Part shown: positions 1 through 8,690 of the stretch, in pieces
How the letters are laid out: each line of letters begins with the position of its first letter
How positions within the stretch are numbered: position 1 is the first letter of the stretch
NCBI GenBank assembly: GCA_016179685.1
Contig: JACPCR010000087.1
Location: 64,330 to 119,064 of the forward strand
Direction of reading: 5' to 3'
Source: Planctomycetota bacterium
GTDB taxonomy: Bacteria > Planctomycetota > PUPC01 > JACPCR01
DNA length: 54,735 nt
Program-made: the position numbers and the translations under genes
The notes under the pieces: generated by a model
What the model was told of the DNA's origin: nothing
Seen by the model: only the letters and a program-made list of their open reading frames with translations
The model's database searches: none

Positions 1-282
1 CCACCTGGGCATTATCTCACTTTGTATTTCATTACCCATTACTGACTAAGAACTGATAAAACTCATCCGTATCATGCGCGAACACTTGACAGGCCCCTTC
101 TGAGTAACCGGATGGGGTGGGGCGCGCTCACCTGTCTGCGCCGCTGCGCAGCGCTGCAGGCAGGCGGGATAACTGTGGCAGGGTCTGACCGTTCGTGAAT
201 GATGCCGCCAGGATGGCGGCGCTCCCAGGGCTGGCCGCCACAGGAATTTGCCTCCAGGACCTGCCTACCGGCCAGGTAGGTG

Positions 283-325
283 TCTCCACACCTGTCCTTC
301 CCACAGGGACAAGTATGGGAGGATC
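283..325 (-). repeat. Dispersed repeat, ACTTGTCCC family (family B)
   Basis: Read on the minus strand this carries CTCCCATACTTGTCCC followed by TGTGGGAAGGACAGG. The same core, ACTTGTCCC then GTGGGAGG, recurs at 8470-8500 (minus), 22754-22798 and 25018-25062 (plus), always between genes. Confidence 0.5.
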
Positions 326-456
326 CCTGGCGGTATGCGCTCCCAATGCTGCCGCCGGCCCCCAAGTCTGCCGGCAGGATTCCGGCGAGGTTCGGCGCTC
401 TGCGACCGCCGAGTGCCCGATCTTCCCCGCGGCTCTGCCCCGAGTTGCGACCGCGG

Positions 457-824
457 TCCCTGCGCGCACTTGTGCAACGGTGCGTCGGACGCGGGGCCCC
501 GAATTCCCGCCCCACACCTGTGCAACGGTGGGGCGCGGTCCCCTGCGCACACCTGTGCAACTGTGCGCACCCGTCAGACGCTGAATTCCCGCTCCACACC
601 TGTGCAACGGTGGGGCGCGGGCCCCTGCGCACACCTGTGCAACTGTGCGCACCCGTCAGACGCCGAATTCCCGCCCCACACCTGTGCAACGGTGGGGCGC
701 GGTCCCCTGCGCACACCTGTGCAACTGTGCGCACCCGTCAGACGTCGAGGCGCGGTCCCCTGCGCACACCTGTGCAACTGTGCGCACCCGTCAGACGCCG
801 AATTCCCGCCCCACACCTCTGCAA
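457..824. repeat. 82-bp direct tandem repeat array
   Basis: The marker GAATTCCCGC occurs at 501, 583 and 665, exactly 82 bp apart, and again at 800, which is 135 bp on (one 82-bp unit plus a 53-bp partial one). Each unit carries the 14-mer CACACCTGTGCAAC twice, followed by different tails; perfect copies start at 513, 548, 595, 630, 677, 712 and 765, with decayed copies near 457 and 811. The second copy in each unit sits in the near-palindrome GCACACCTGTGC. Spacing and unit composition do not fit a CRISPR. The role is unknown; protein-binding iterons or a satellite-like expansion are both possible. Confidence 0.85.
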
Positions 825-900
825 CTTCATGGTGCATACGGACTTGTTCAGCGGCCGAGGCTCCCGAAAGGAGGACAGTCTTCAGACCGACAGCGCTGAA

Positions 901-1400
901 TGGCAGGCGACGAATCGCAAGAACGAGCGCAACTTCATCCAACGCTGGGGCTCGACCGTCCAGCACGACGAGTATCTGAAGCCGCAGGTCCCCGACGGCG
1001 AATCGGTCTCGCTGGTGGGCCTGCTCGAGGATGAGCCGGAGAAGGTCATCCCCTACCTAGAGCACATCGAGCCCTATTTCAACGAGTTCGTTCTGGCCAG
1101 CGACGGCCACCAACCTGCTTGTCTTCAACAGGTTGAGGAGTCCATCCGCAACTTCTCAATAAGTTCGGGGAGACGACCCCGCCCGATTTCGTAACCGATG
1201 CTGATTCAACGCTTCGCGGATTTTTGTAGCGAAGCGCGCCAGCGCTTCGTCTGGGCCCTCAAATCTCATCTCTCGGACGGCACCCTGACGCGTTCCGCTA
1301 TGGAATTCATACCTCATGAGTTTCGGCTGTTGCGCCGCGAGATTCCCTGGCGCGGCCGGGTACACGAGACCCTGAGCCGCTGGCCCGCGCCCCCGACCAA
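901..1400 (+). pseudogene. Possible remnant of a family 2 glycosyltransferase
   Basis: Two separated pieces look like parts of one glycosyltransferase. About 920-1110 reads RNFIQRWG and, further on, KVIPYLEHIEPYFNEFVLA, like the opening beta-alpha unit and asymmetry region of GT2 proteins. About 1300-1390 reads EFRLLRREIPWRGRVHE, which resembles the R-x-F-R-G-R-V-H-E segment of TPR-associated GT2 enzymes. They lie in different frames, and the nucleotide-sugar-binding and DxD segments between them are missing. No start codon with a ribosome binding site is seen. This is pattern recognition only; the pieces could be chance. Confidence 0.3.
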
Positions 1401-1537
1401 GTCATGCTCTGGGCCCAGGCCGCCATTCGACATCCCCAAACGCTCGCCCGCAGCACGCGCAGGACGCCCGATATGAATCGATCCGGCCGGGTGCATCTCT
1501 TGTCCCCGGCGCGGCCCTGCAAGGGGCCGCACGGCAG

Positions 1538-1745
1538 CGCATCCTCATGCTGGCGACCGAGTACCCGCCGGCCCAAGGGCTTTGACCTGGCCCGGCATGC
1601 CAGCGAGCTCGCTGCAGCCCTGGCCTTCCAGGACCATGAAGTCCACGTCCTCACCTGCAATTGCCCGGGTGATGATGCCTCCCGGGTCGAGGACGGCGTT
1701 CACGTCCACGACATGCCGAGCCTCGTGCCCATCAAGCACTTTGAC
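1538..1745 (+). pseudogene. Remnant of a GT4-type glycosyltransferase N-terminus
   Basis: From 1538 the frame reads RILMLATEYPPAQG, typical of the first beta-strand and glycine loop of GT4 (glycogen-synthase-like) transferases, then hits a stop. From about 1577 the neighbouring frame continues with FDLARHASELAAAL and HEVHVLTCN, then EDGVHVHDMPSL, the next elements of the same Rossmann domain in the correct order. A single frameshift near 1573-1578 therefore splits it. Nothing of the acceptor-binding C-terminal half or the EX7E motif follows, so the gene is both frameshifted and truncated. Confidence 0.55.
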
Positions 1746-2091
1746 AGGTATGGTCGTTGTCACCATTCTGACCGTCATGGCGGACCCCGGATGTGTTACC
1801 CCCGGCTATTTTTCGGCAACCCTCCAGACTGGCAAGGCCTACGAGGAGCAAACCCCTCCTCCTCCTCATCCTTTTTCCAGGCGTCATACTTGCACAGGTG
1901 TGGCCCTCGTCCTCGCGCTGGTCCTCGTTCTCGCCCGCGACTGGCCGCTTCCCGATCCGTGAGGCCATAGTTCTAACTCTTCTGCACTGATGGCTGCTCA
2001 CTTTCCCCTTCCCCCTCTCCCCTTGTCCCTGGTCCCTTTCCCTCTTGAAGGAAGGGGGCCCGGCCTGAGGAATTTCAGAGAGAAAGAGAAT

Positions 2092-4428
2092 CTACTCGTT
2101 TGCCCTCTGGCGTTCCCGGCGCGCCGTGAGCCACCAGCCTGACCCGGCCTCGGCCGCATAGGCCAGAACGAGGGCAGAGACCAAGAACGGCCAGAGCTCG
2201 AACCCATTGGGGGCGAGATCAAGGACCTCGCCCGAATGGACCATCCGGACGGAATCACCCCAGAGACGGGTCAGTTCCCCCGGGTCGAGGCGTGCCATGA
2301 GGCTTTCGGCGGGGTCCGGGTTGACGGCCACGTAACGGGCGTCCGTGACTCGGCCGCCCACCTCGCCGGGCTGCTGCGGTTTGTGGAGTTGATAGAGGCC
2401 CGGGGATAAGGGGGGAATCCAGACGGTGCGGTCCTCGCTGACGGGGAGGGCGATAGGCATGGAGGGCGCGGCGGCCGGGGCGGGTACATCTGGCCGGCCG
2501 GCTTCGGAAGCCCTCGTCGCCTCCATCCGAGCCGCGGCCGAACTGAGCTCGAGAGTGCTGGCCAGGGCGAAGGAAGGCTCGGAGACATCGAGGACGCCCG
2601 GCGTGGACGCCGTCAACAGGTCGGGCGTCCGATGATCCAATTGGCCGGTCAGGTAATCGACGAGCCGCCAGAGGAGAGCGGGGAAGACGCGGGTGCGGGC
2701 GAAGTTGCTCTGGTCGAGCTCCAGGCCGAAACTGAAGAGGACGGTGCGGCCGCGGTCGAGGCCGCCTTCGACCACCAGAGGGACGTCACCGGCCGCAGCG
2801 AGCAAGACGGACGCGCCGTCCGCCAATCCGGTCAGTTCCCTCGCCTTCATGAACCGCAGGGCGAAGAGGTCGCCCTGGAGCGGGTCTCGGAAACCGGCCA
2901 GGACCGGGTGTCTCTGGCCGCTCTGCAGCAGGGTGAGGGGCGGTTCGAACTCGCGCTCGTTGCCCAGGCGCGCTGGAGCAATGGCGCTGCGCTTGGGCCC
3001 TGAAGCGGCGAACGTGCGGTTGAATTTCAGGGCATGGCATGATCGAGAAGCGAAAAAAAGGAGCGAACGTCCCTGGCGCACGAAGCCGTCGAGGTCTTCC
3101 AGGAGCGTTTCGGGCAGGCTGCTGACGTCGTACAGGACGATGATTTCGTACTGGCTGAGTGGGACGCCCGAGAGGGCTTCCGGCGTGACGGCGGCGGTAG
3201 TGATGCCGGTACCGTAGGCGAGGCCGAGCTCGCGGCCTGGATTCAGGGCGAAACGGAGGATGACCGCGCCGCTGACGGTCTCAACCCGTGCGGCGTCGCT
3301 CTTCGGCTGTCCAGCTTGCCCAAAGCCTCCGAGAACGGCGGGTGACGTCTGACCGGCCGCTTCGTTTTCGGCCTCTCGACTGCCGTCCACGAGCAGTATC
3401 CGCCGAGCATCGGCGACGTTCAGGGGCAGCCGGAAAAGGTCATCCCCCGGGAGACGGTCCGGTTCCCTCAGGCGCGCCTGTGCGAAAGTGCGGGCCGATC
3501 GGTCCACCCGGGCGGTCAGGTCCACGTCAGCCTCGCCGCCTGGACCGAGGCTGACGGTCTTGATCAGGGGCTCCTCGCGTTCGCCGACAGCGAGCCGGAC
3601 CGAGGCGGTCTTCTCCTGCTGGGAACTGTTGACGACTCGGGCGACCACATGGGCCTCGTCACCGACCCGCACGGCCGCCCCGCGGAGGCGACCCCCGGTA
3701 ATCGCCAAATTCTCATCCGAACTGCCAGCCAGGTCCACCATCACGATTTCCAATTTTGAGCCCAGTTTTTTGCGGGCCGCGTCGATGGCTTCCAGGTCCT
3801 TGAGGCTGCGTACGCCGAAGGCGCTGGCGCGCCGGTCCGTCAGAACCACGATCTGCGAGCGGATTTCCCGGCGGCCACGCAGGCGCTGGCAGGCTGCCGC
3901 CACGGCCCCGACGATCCCCACGCCGCGGCCGGGGGAGGCCGGCGGGGCCCCGAGAACGGCCAGGGCCTCCTCCGGCGACGGCTGCAGGCCCACCGCCCGC
4001 AACGAGTCTCCGGCGACCAGCACTGCGCACTGGCTCGGAGGCCGGATAGACGAGAGCAGTTTCCGGGCTTCCTGCCGCGCCCGTTCAGCAAGCGTAACCC
4101 GGCGTCCGCCCTCGTCTTCCACTTCCAGATTCATGCTGGAAGAAGCATCGAGGACGACGACGAGATTGCGCGCCGCCGCTCGCTCGCCCCACGGCGCATG
4201 CAGCCGCGCCATGGCCAGAACGAGCAGGAGCAGCACCAGCAGCCTCAGCAGGAGTTGCCAGGGGTCCACGAGCTTCCAGGCAAACACGTTCGTCCGCTCC
4301 TCCTGCTGCAGGAAACGCAGGGAGGGGAACGGGAGGACCGGGAAGCGTTGCCGGGCGATGAGGTGGAGGATGGCGGGCACGCCCAGGCCCGCCAGGCCGG
4401 CGAGCATGACGGGGAACAGGAAGGACAT
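2092..4428 (-). CDS. BatA/VWA-domain membrane protein
   Basis: 778 aa. The N-terminus from MSFLFPVMLAGLAG matches the BatA (aerotolerance) N-terminal domain: a first membrane segment, then a positive stretch with FPVLPFPSLRFL and a second segment at about residues 55-75. A von Willebrand A domain follows, with an altered MIDAS motif DASSSM at 94-99. The middle is periplasmic-like and the C-terminus has another hydrophobic segment (ELWPFLVSALVLAYAAEAG). The chosen ATG lies one base after the TGA of the upstream DUF58 gene, which implies coupled translation; the longer open frame would overlap that gene by about 100 bp. MoxR, DUF58 and BatA-type proteins form a recurring module thought to chaperone or assemble periplasmic or membrane complexes. 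The substrate is not visible from sequence. Confidence 0.85.
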   Translation of the reverse strand: MSFLFPVMLAGLAGLGVPAILHLIARQRFPVLPFPSLRFLQQEERTNVFAWKLVDPWQLLLRLLVLLLLVLAMARLHAPWGERAAARNLVVVLDASSSMNLEVEDEGGRRVTLAERARQEARKLLSSIRPPSQCAVLVAGDSLRAVGLQPSPEEALAVLGAPPASPGRGVGIVGAVAAACQRLRGRREIRSQIVVLTDRRASAFGVRSLKDLEAIDAARKKLGSKLEIVMVDLAGSSDENLAITGGRLRGAAVRVGDEAHVVARVVNSSQQEKTASVRLAVGEREEPLIKTVSLGPGGEADVDLTARVDRSARTFAQARLREPDRLPGDDLFRLPLNVADARRILLVDGSREAENEAAGQTSPAVLGGFGQAGQPKSDAARVETVSGAVILRFALNPGRELGLAYGTGITTAAVTPEALSGVPLSQYEIIVLYDVSSLPETLLEDLDGFVRQGRSLLFFASRSCHALKFNRTFAASGPKRSAIAPARLGNEREFEPPLTLLQSGQRHPVLAGFRDPLQGDLFALRFMKARELTGLADGASVLLAAAGDVPLVVEGGLDRGRTVLFSFGLELDQSNFARTRVFPALLWRLVDYLTGQLDHRTPDLLTASTPGVLDVSEPSFALASTLELSSAAARMEATRASEAGRPDVPAPAAAPSMPIALPVSEDRTVWIPPLSPGLYQLHKPQQPGEVGGRVTDARYVAVNPDPAESLMARLDPGELTRLWGDSVRMVHSGEVLDLAPNGFELWPFLVSALVLAYAAEAGSGWWLTARRERQRANE

Positions 4429-4429
4429 C

Positions 4430-5341
4430 TCAGCGCCCCCTCTTGCGGCGGTAAAGGAGGTACTCGCGCAGCACCCTTTCGATGGGGCCCGCCGTATCGA
4501 CGAAGCGATACTCCGCGCCGCACGCATCGCAGCCGGACTGGATGGCCTCGCGGAAGCGCCCGAAACGCTCCAGATAGGCCTTGCGCTGCCTCAGGGGATC
4601 GCTCATGCGCTGCACACCGGTCTCGAGGTCCTGAAAACTGGCCAGCGCCTGGAACGGAAAGGTCACCTCCTCGGAGTCCAAGAGATGAAAGAAGGCGACG
4701 TCGTGGCCGCGGACCGCCAGGTGGCGTACACCGTCAATCACCTCGTCCGGGTCGCCGTAACCGTCGCTGATCAGAACGACGATGCCCCGGCGGGTAAGGC
4801 GCTGGGCCACCGTGCGGAAGACGTTTCCCAGGCGCGTCTCGCCCCCGGCGGCGAGGGCGTCGAGCCGCGCCAAGATGGTGAACAGGTGTCGCTGGCCCTG
4901 CCGGGACGGGACAAAGTCCCGGATGGCCGTGTCGAAGGTGACCAGGCCCGGCGAGTCCTGTTGCCGGTAGACCAGGTAACACAGCGCCGCCGCCAGGGTG
5001 CAGGCGTATTCGAGTTTGCCGAGCCGTGTCCCGTATTGACCCCGGTAGCCCATGCTGCCGCTCGCGTCGAGCAGGCACAGGACGTTCATGTTCGATTCCA
5101 TCTCGAAGCGCTTGACAAAGTAGCGCTCGGTCCTGGCGAGCATCTTCCAGTCGATGGTCCGGGGCTCGTCGCCCGGCGTGTATTCGCGGTGGTCGACGAA
5201 CTCGACGCTGTAGCCGTAAAAGGGGCAGCGGTGGCGTGAGGCGTAGAGTCCCTCGACCAACAGTCGGGCCTTCAGCTCCAGGCTCGCGATCGAACGGAGA
5301 ACGGCGGGGTCAAGAAATCGAATTCCCGGAGATTCTGGCAT
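4430..5341 (-). CDS. DUF58 family protein with VWA fold
   Basis: 303 aa, usual length for the family. Residues 50-75 contain EFVDHREYTPGDEPRTIDWK, the DUF58 hallmark (D-x-R-x-Y-x-P-G-D-x-x-R-x-I-D-W). A complete MIDAS motif DASGSMG is at 92-98, so metal-dependent binding is possible. No signal peptide, so it is cytosolic. It lies between the MoxR ATPase gene (112 bp upstream) and the BatA-like gene (1 bp downstream) on the same strand. DUF58 proteins are known partners of MoxR ATPases; the client protein here is not known. Confidence 0.9.
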   Translation of the reverse strand: MPESPGIRFLDPAVLRSIASLELKARLLVEGLYASRHRCPFYGYSVEFVDHREYTPGDEPRTIDWKMLARTERYFVKRFEMESNMNVLCLLDASGSMGYRGQYGTRLGKLEYACTLAAALCYLVYRQQDSPGLVTFDTAIRDFVPSRQGQRHLFTILARLDALAAGGETRLGNVFRTVAQRLTRRGIVVLISDGYGDPDEVIDGVRHLAVRGHDVAFFHLLDSEEVTFPFQALASFQDLETGVQRMSDPLRQRKAYLERFGRFREAIQSGCDACGAEYRFVDTAGPIERVLREYLLYRRKRGR

Positions 5342-5352
5342 GGAGTAGGGAA

Positions 5353-5373
5353 GGTGTCAGGTGTCAGGTGTCA
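5353..5373. repeat. Three tandem GGTGTCA heptamers
   Basis: GGTGTCA is repeated three times without gaps between the DUF58 and MoxR genes. The same word recurs in intergenic positions at 25056-25062 and 48885-48890 and within the inverted repeat at 43882-43935, so it belongs to a dispersed family in this genome. Confidence 0.7.
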
Positions 5374-5453
5374 GCCCAGAGGATTGACCACCACGGCACG
5401 ACGACACCCAGAGAAAGAAATGAATCATCCGGGTTGCGCTCGGCACCCGGCGC

Positions 5454-6482
<1,029 letters not shown>

Positions 6483-6621
6483 GAACGGGGTTTCCGAAGG
6501 GTCTTGGGTGCGGGCCGGAGACTTTCACCTCAACCAAAATCTCGAGAGCCTTTTTTTTCAGGTCATGTTTCAGGAATCCGTTCCCGCGGGACAGACTTGT
6601 TAACGGGTGGGAGAAGAAAAG

Positions 6622-8037
6622 TCAATGCGCGGCCAGCGCCTTCCGGCGGTCGAGGAGCAGCGGCCGCCAGAGGCCGGGAATCTGGGACAGGGGCAGGACC
6701 GAATCGTCGAGAGCGATGCCCAGCACCTCGGTCATGAAACGGCGTCGGAGGAGGATGCGCCGCCACACCTCGGGCCACCCGGAAGCGAGCTGGGCCCGGA
6801 GGCCCTCGTCCGCCAGGACCACTCCGTCCTCGACGTTGCCTCCGCAGCAGCCTTCCCTTGGGGCGGGGATGATGTCCATCTGCACCGCCATGCCGCTGCG
6901 GAACGGCACGCGGCTGCCCGGGTAGACCGGCGAGCTGATCCATTCGTCCAGGCCGAGGAGGTGGCCCGGATTGAGCGACCATCCGAACCGCGCTCGAGGG
7001 ATGCGTTCCTCCATGAGATCGAAAAGCTCTCCGCCGGGCAGGCCGATGCGGAGGGCCTGATACCAGGTAGCGACGGCGGCGAAGAAGGGTCGAGCGATCT
7101 CGTCCATCCAGCCGGAAGTCGCGGCAGGGATATCGGAAAGGGACTCTGCGACGTAGCCGGCCCGGCAGGTCAGTCCGCCGCAGATTCCGAGGGCCGTGGT
7201 GAAGGCGTCGCCGCGCTGCACTCGGCGGTCGCTGGGGCTGGTGAGCCCGAAGCGGGCCTTCGGGCCGGTGGAGACCATGGGATGGCACGAAAGCGGCAGA
7301 CCCCGCGTCTGGAAGCATTCGGCCAGTTCCAGTTCCGACCGACCCGGCTCGAGAGCCTGCAACAGCCTGGACACCCCGTGCGAAGCGAGGGCGGCCGCGG
7401 CCTCGAGCTGGGCGATCGCCGCTGGCTCGTGCACGACCCTCAGGCCGGCCTCCGGGCCCATGAAGCACGACGTGGCGTTGAAGACCATCTCCGGCCGACC
7501 CGCCATCTCCCGCAACGTGTCCACCAGGAAGCTCGGCGTCTCGAAGGTGTGCTCCGGGTCCCTGAACTCCTGCGCGTCCGGACACTTCCATCCGGCCACG
7601 CCGATGCGCTGGCCCGACGGAAGGCCCGCCTCGCGCAGCAGGTCCGGAAGGGGGCGAATGCCGGACCGTGGCTGGTTGTTCAAGCTGAGAGCGGGCCAGT
7701 GGATGGCCCGGACGGGTGCGGGCGTCCATTCGGCGAGGCCGAGGCACTCGTTGCCGAGCAACACGGCGGGCGGACGGCCCGCCGTGAAAACGGCGATGGC
7801 TTCTTCAAACCGCGGCTCGATGCCCGTCAGCCAGGACAGGTTCGCAAAGTGCTCGCGGTCGCCGTAGACCACGACCGCGCCCGCCTGCTCCCGAGCCAGG
7901 ACGCGTTCCAGGCGTTCCAGCCGGCTGCGGAACGCTTCAGCCGGCAATGCCGGATAGCCGCGAGGCAACTCGAGGTTCGGCTCGGCCACCGGGCCGTAGC
8001 GGATTCCTTCAGCACGAATGATGCGATCCATGTCCAT
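6622..8037 (-). CDS. M24 (creatinase/Xaa-Pro peptidase)-like protein, degenerate metal site
   Basis: 471 aa. An N-terminal creatinase-like domain (about 1-190) precedes a pita-bread domain (about 200-471). In M24 enzymes the metal ligands are Asp, Asp, His, Glu, Glu. Here the region expected to hold both Asp residues reads GDAFTTALGICGGL then CRAG (277-294), without the D-x-G and second Asp. The His is kept in NPGHLLGLDEW (H359). The first Glu position reads MDII (Asp in place of Glu), and the last Glu is kept in VEDGVVL (E403). The fold is therefore recognisable but dimetal catalysis looks lost or changed. It lies 139 bp upstream of moxR on the same strand. Possible roles are a binding or regulatory pseudoenzyme; this is inference. 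Confidence 0.75.
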   Translation of the reverse strand: MDMDRIIRAEGIRYGPVAEPNLELPRGYPALPAEAFRSRLERLERVLAREQAGAVVVYGDREHFANLSWLTGIEPRFEEAIAVFTAGRPPAVLLGNECLGLAEWTPAPVRAIHWPALSLNNQPRSGIRPLPDLLREAGLPSGQRIGVAGWKCPDAQEFRDPEHTFETPSFLVDTLREMAGRPEMVFNATSCFMGPEAGLRVVHEPAAIAQLEAAAALASHGVSRLLQALEPGRSELELAECFQTRGLPLSCHPMVSTGPKARFGLTSPSDRRVQRGDAFTTALGICGGLTCRAGYVAESLSDIPAATSGWMDEIARPFFAAVATWYQALRIGLPGGELFDLMEERIPRARFGWSLNPGHLLGLDEWISSPVYPGSRVPFRSGMAVQMDIIPAPREGCCGGNVEDGVVLADEGLRAQLASGWPEVWRRILLRRRFMTEVLGIALDDSVLPLSQIPGLWRPLLLDRRKALAAH

Positions 8038-8072
8038 CCTTAACCCTTAGATACAGCATAAGGAATCGAACG

Positions 8073-8118
8073 AGTAGACGAATTCGCAAGTGCACCCGTA
8101 CTTGCGAATTCGTCTACT
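8073..8118. repeat. Perfect 19-bp inverted repeat, family A hairpin
   Basis: Left arm 8073-8091 (AGTAGACGAATTCGCAAGT) and right arm 8100-8118 are exact reverse complements with an 8-nt loop (GCACCCGT). The apex AAGTGCACCCGTACTT and the flank CGAGTAGAC recur in related form at 16102-16143 and 39281-39325. Confidence 0.9.
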
Positions 8119-8508
8119 ATAGGAAACCCCAGCGAAATAAGGAAACTCGATATTTCATAAGTGACCGATCTACATGCGGTTAAGCCGGTTAGCCCTTTGC
8201 CACCGCCTTCAGGTGGTGCTAGATTGGCCAAGTCCATTTGAAGCCGGTTTGAGCCGGGCTTCTCGGAAAGGATTCATCCATTTTGAAGGGACTTGCCTAA
8301 AGGCGGGAGCGGGAAGCCCGCTGAAGCGGGCTCAATCTTTTTGATAGACTCCGGCTTCACCAGTTGAAACGGGTGGCAGACGAGAATCCGGCTGAAGGCC
8401 GGCTGAGCAACTCACAGTGTCGACTGTGGCCAAAGGTCAGTTCCCGCAGGGACCCCTCGAGAAACGGGAGCCCTCCCACGGGGACAAGTCCGGGAGGGGC
8501 TTCGGGTT

Positions 8509-8554
8509 AGTATTCCAGTTCAGAGGTGCGGGAGCACTTTTGAACTGGAATGCT
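8509..8554. repeat. 14-bp inverted repeat, family A-like hairpin
   Basis: AGTATTCCAGTTCA at 8509-8522 pairs with 8541-8554 with one mismatch. The apex contains AGGTGCGGGAGCACTT, which read on the other strand is AGTGCTCCCGCACCT, close to the apex of the other family A elements. CGAGTAGAG follows at 8559. Confidence 0.75.
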
Positions 8555-8690
8555 AGACGAGTAGAGATTGATCGGAATGCCTCTTACAATAACCGTCACT
8601 TGTCCATGGCGAAGCCGGGAGCTCGTCCGGTTTAAGCAGATTCTCATCATGTTCCTTGCCAGGAAAAATTCGTCGCCGGTCAACCCTCCC

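Larger units (their letters stand above)
1..2091. other. Gene-poor stretch with repeats and gene remnants
   Basis: No intact gene is seen in the first 2.1 kb. The open frames that cross 72-980 on both strands are by-products of the 82-bp repeat: several frames stay open at once and read the same Cys/His/Thr-rich peptides, with no start site or family resemblance. Between about 900 and 1745 short stretches resemble glycosyltransferases but change frame and contain stops. 1746-2091 shows only low-complexity pyrimidine-rich sequence, for example around 1995-2045. Confidence 0.6.
8038..8690. other. Intergenic stretch rich in hairpins and dispersed repeats
   Basis: About 650 bp between divergent genes with no coding sequence that I can support. 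It holds two long inverted repeats (8073-8118 and 8509-8554), a family B repeat (8470-8500, minus), and a GC-rich stem AGCCCGCT/AGCGGGCT at 8315-8332 followed by TCTTTTTG, which looks like an intrinsic terminator pointing right although no plus-strand gene precedes it. Confidence 0.55.

Noticed and set aside
457..824. CRISPR array
   Set aside because: The units are continuous 82-bp copies with no unique spacers, and no cas genes are near.
72..979. Open frames of 129-304 codons over the repeat array on both strands
   Set aside because: Several frames stay open at once because the repeat lacks stops; they have no ribosome binding sites and share no family signal. 82 is not a multiple of 3, so the repeats change frame from unit to unit.
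3488..5239. 583-codon plus-strand ORF antisense to DUF58/BatA genes
   Set aside because: Shadow of two well-supported minus-strand genes; composition is Arg/Ser-rich antisense type.
8315..8342. Terminator of a plus-strand gene upstream
   Set aside because: Stem and T-run look right, but no plus-strand gene lies upstream; noted as sequence feature only.
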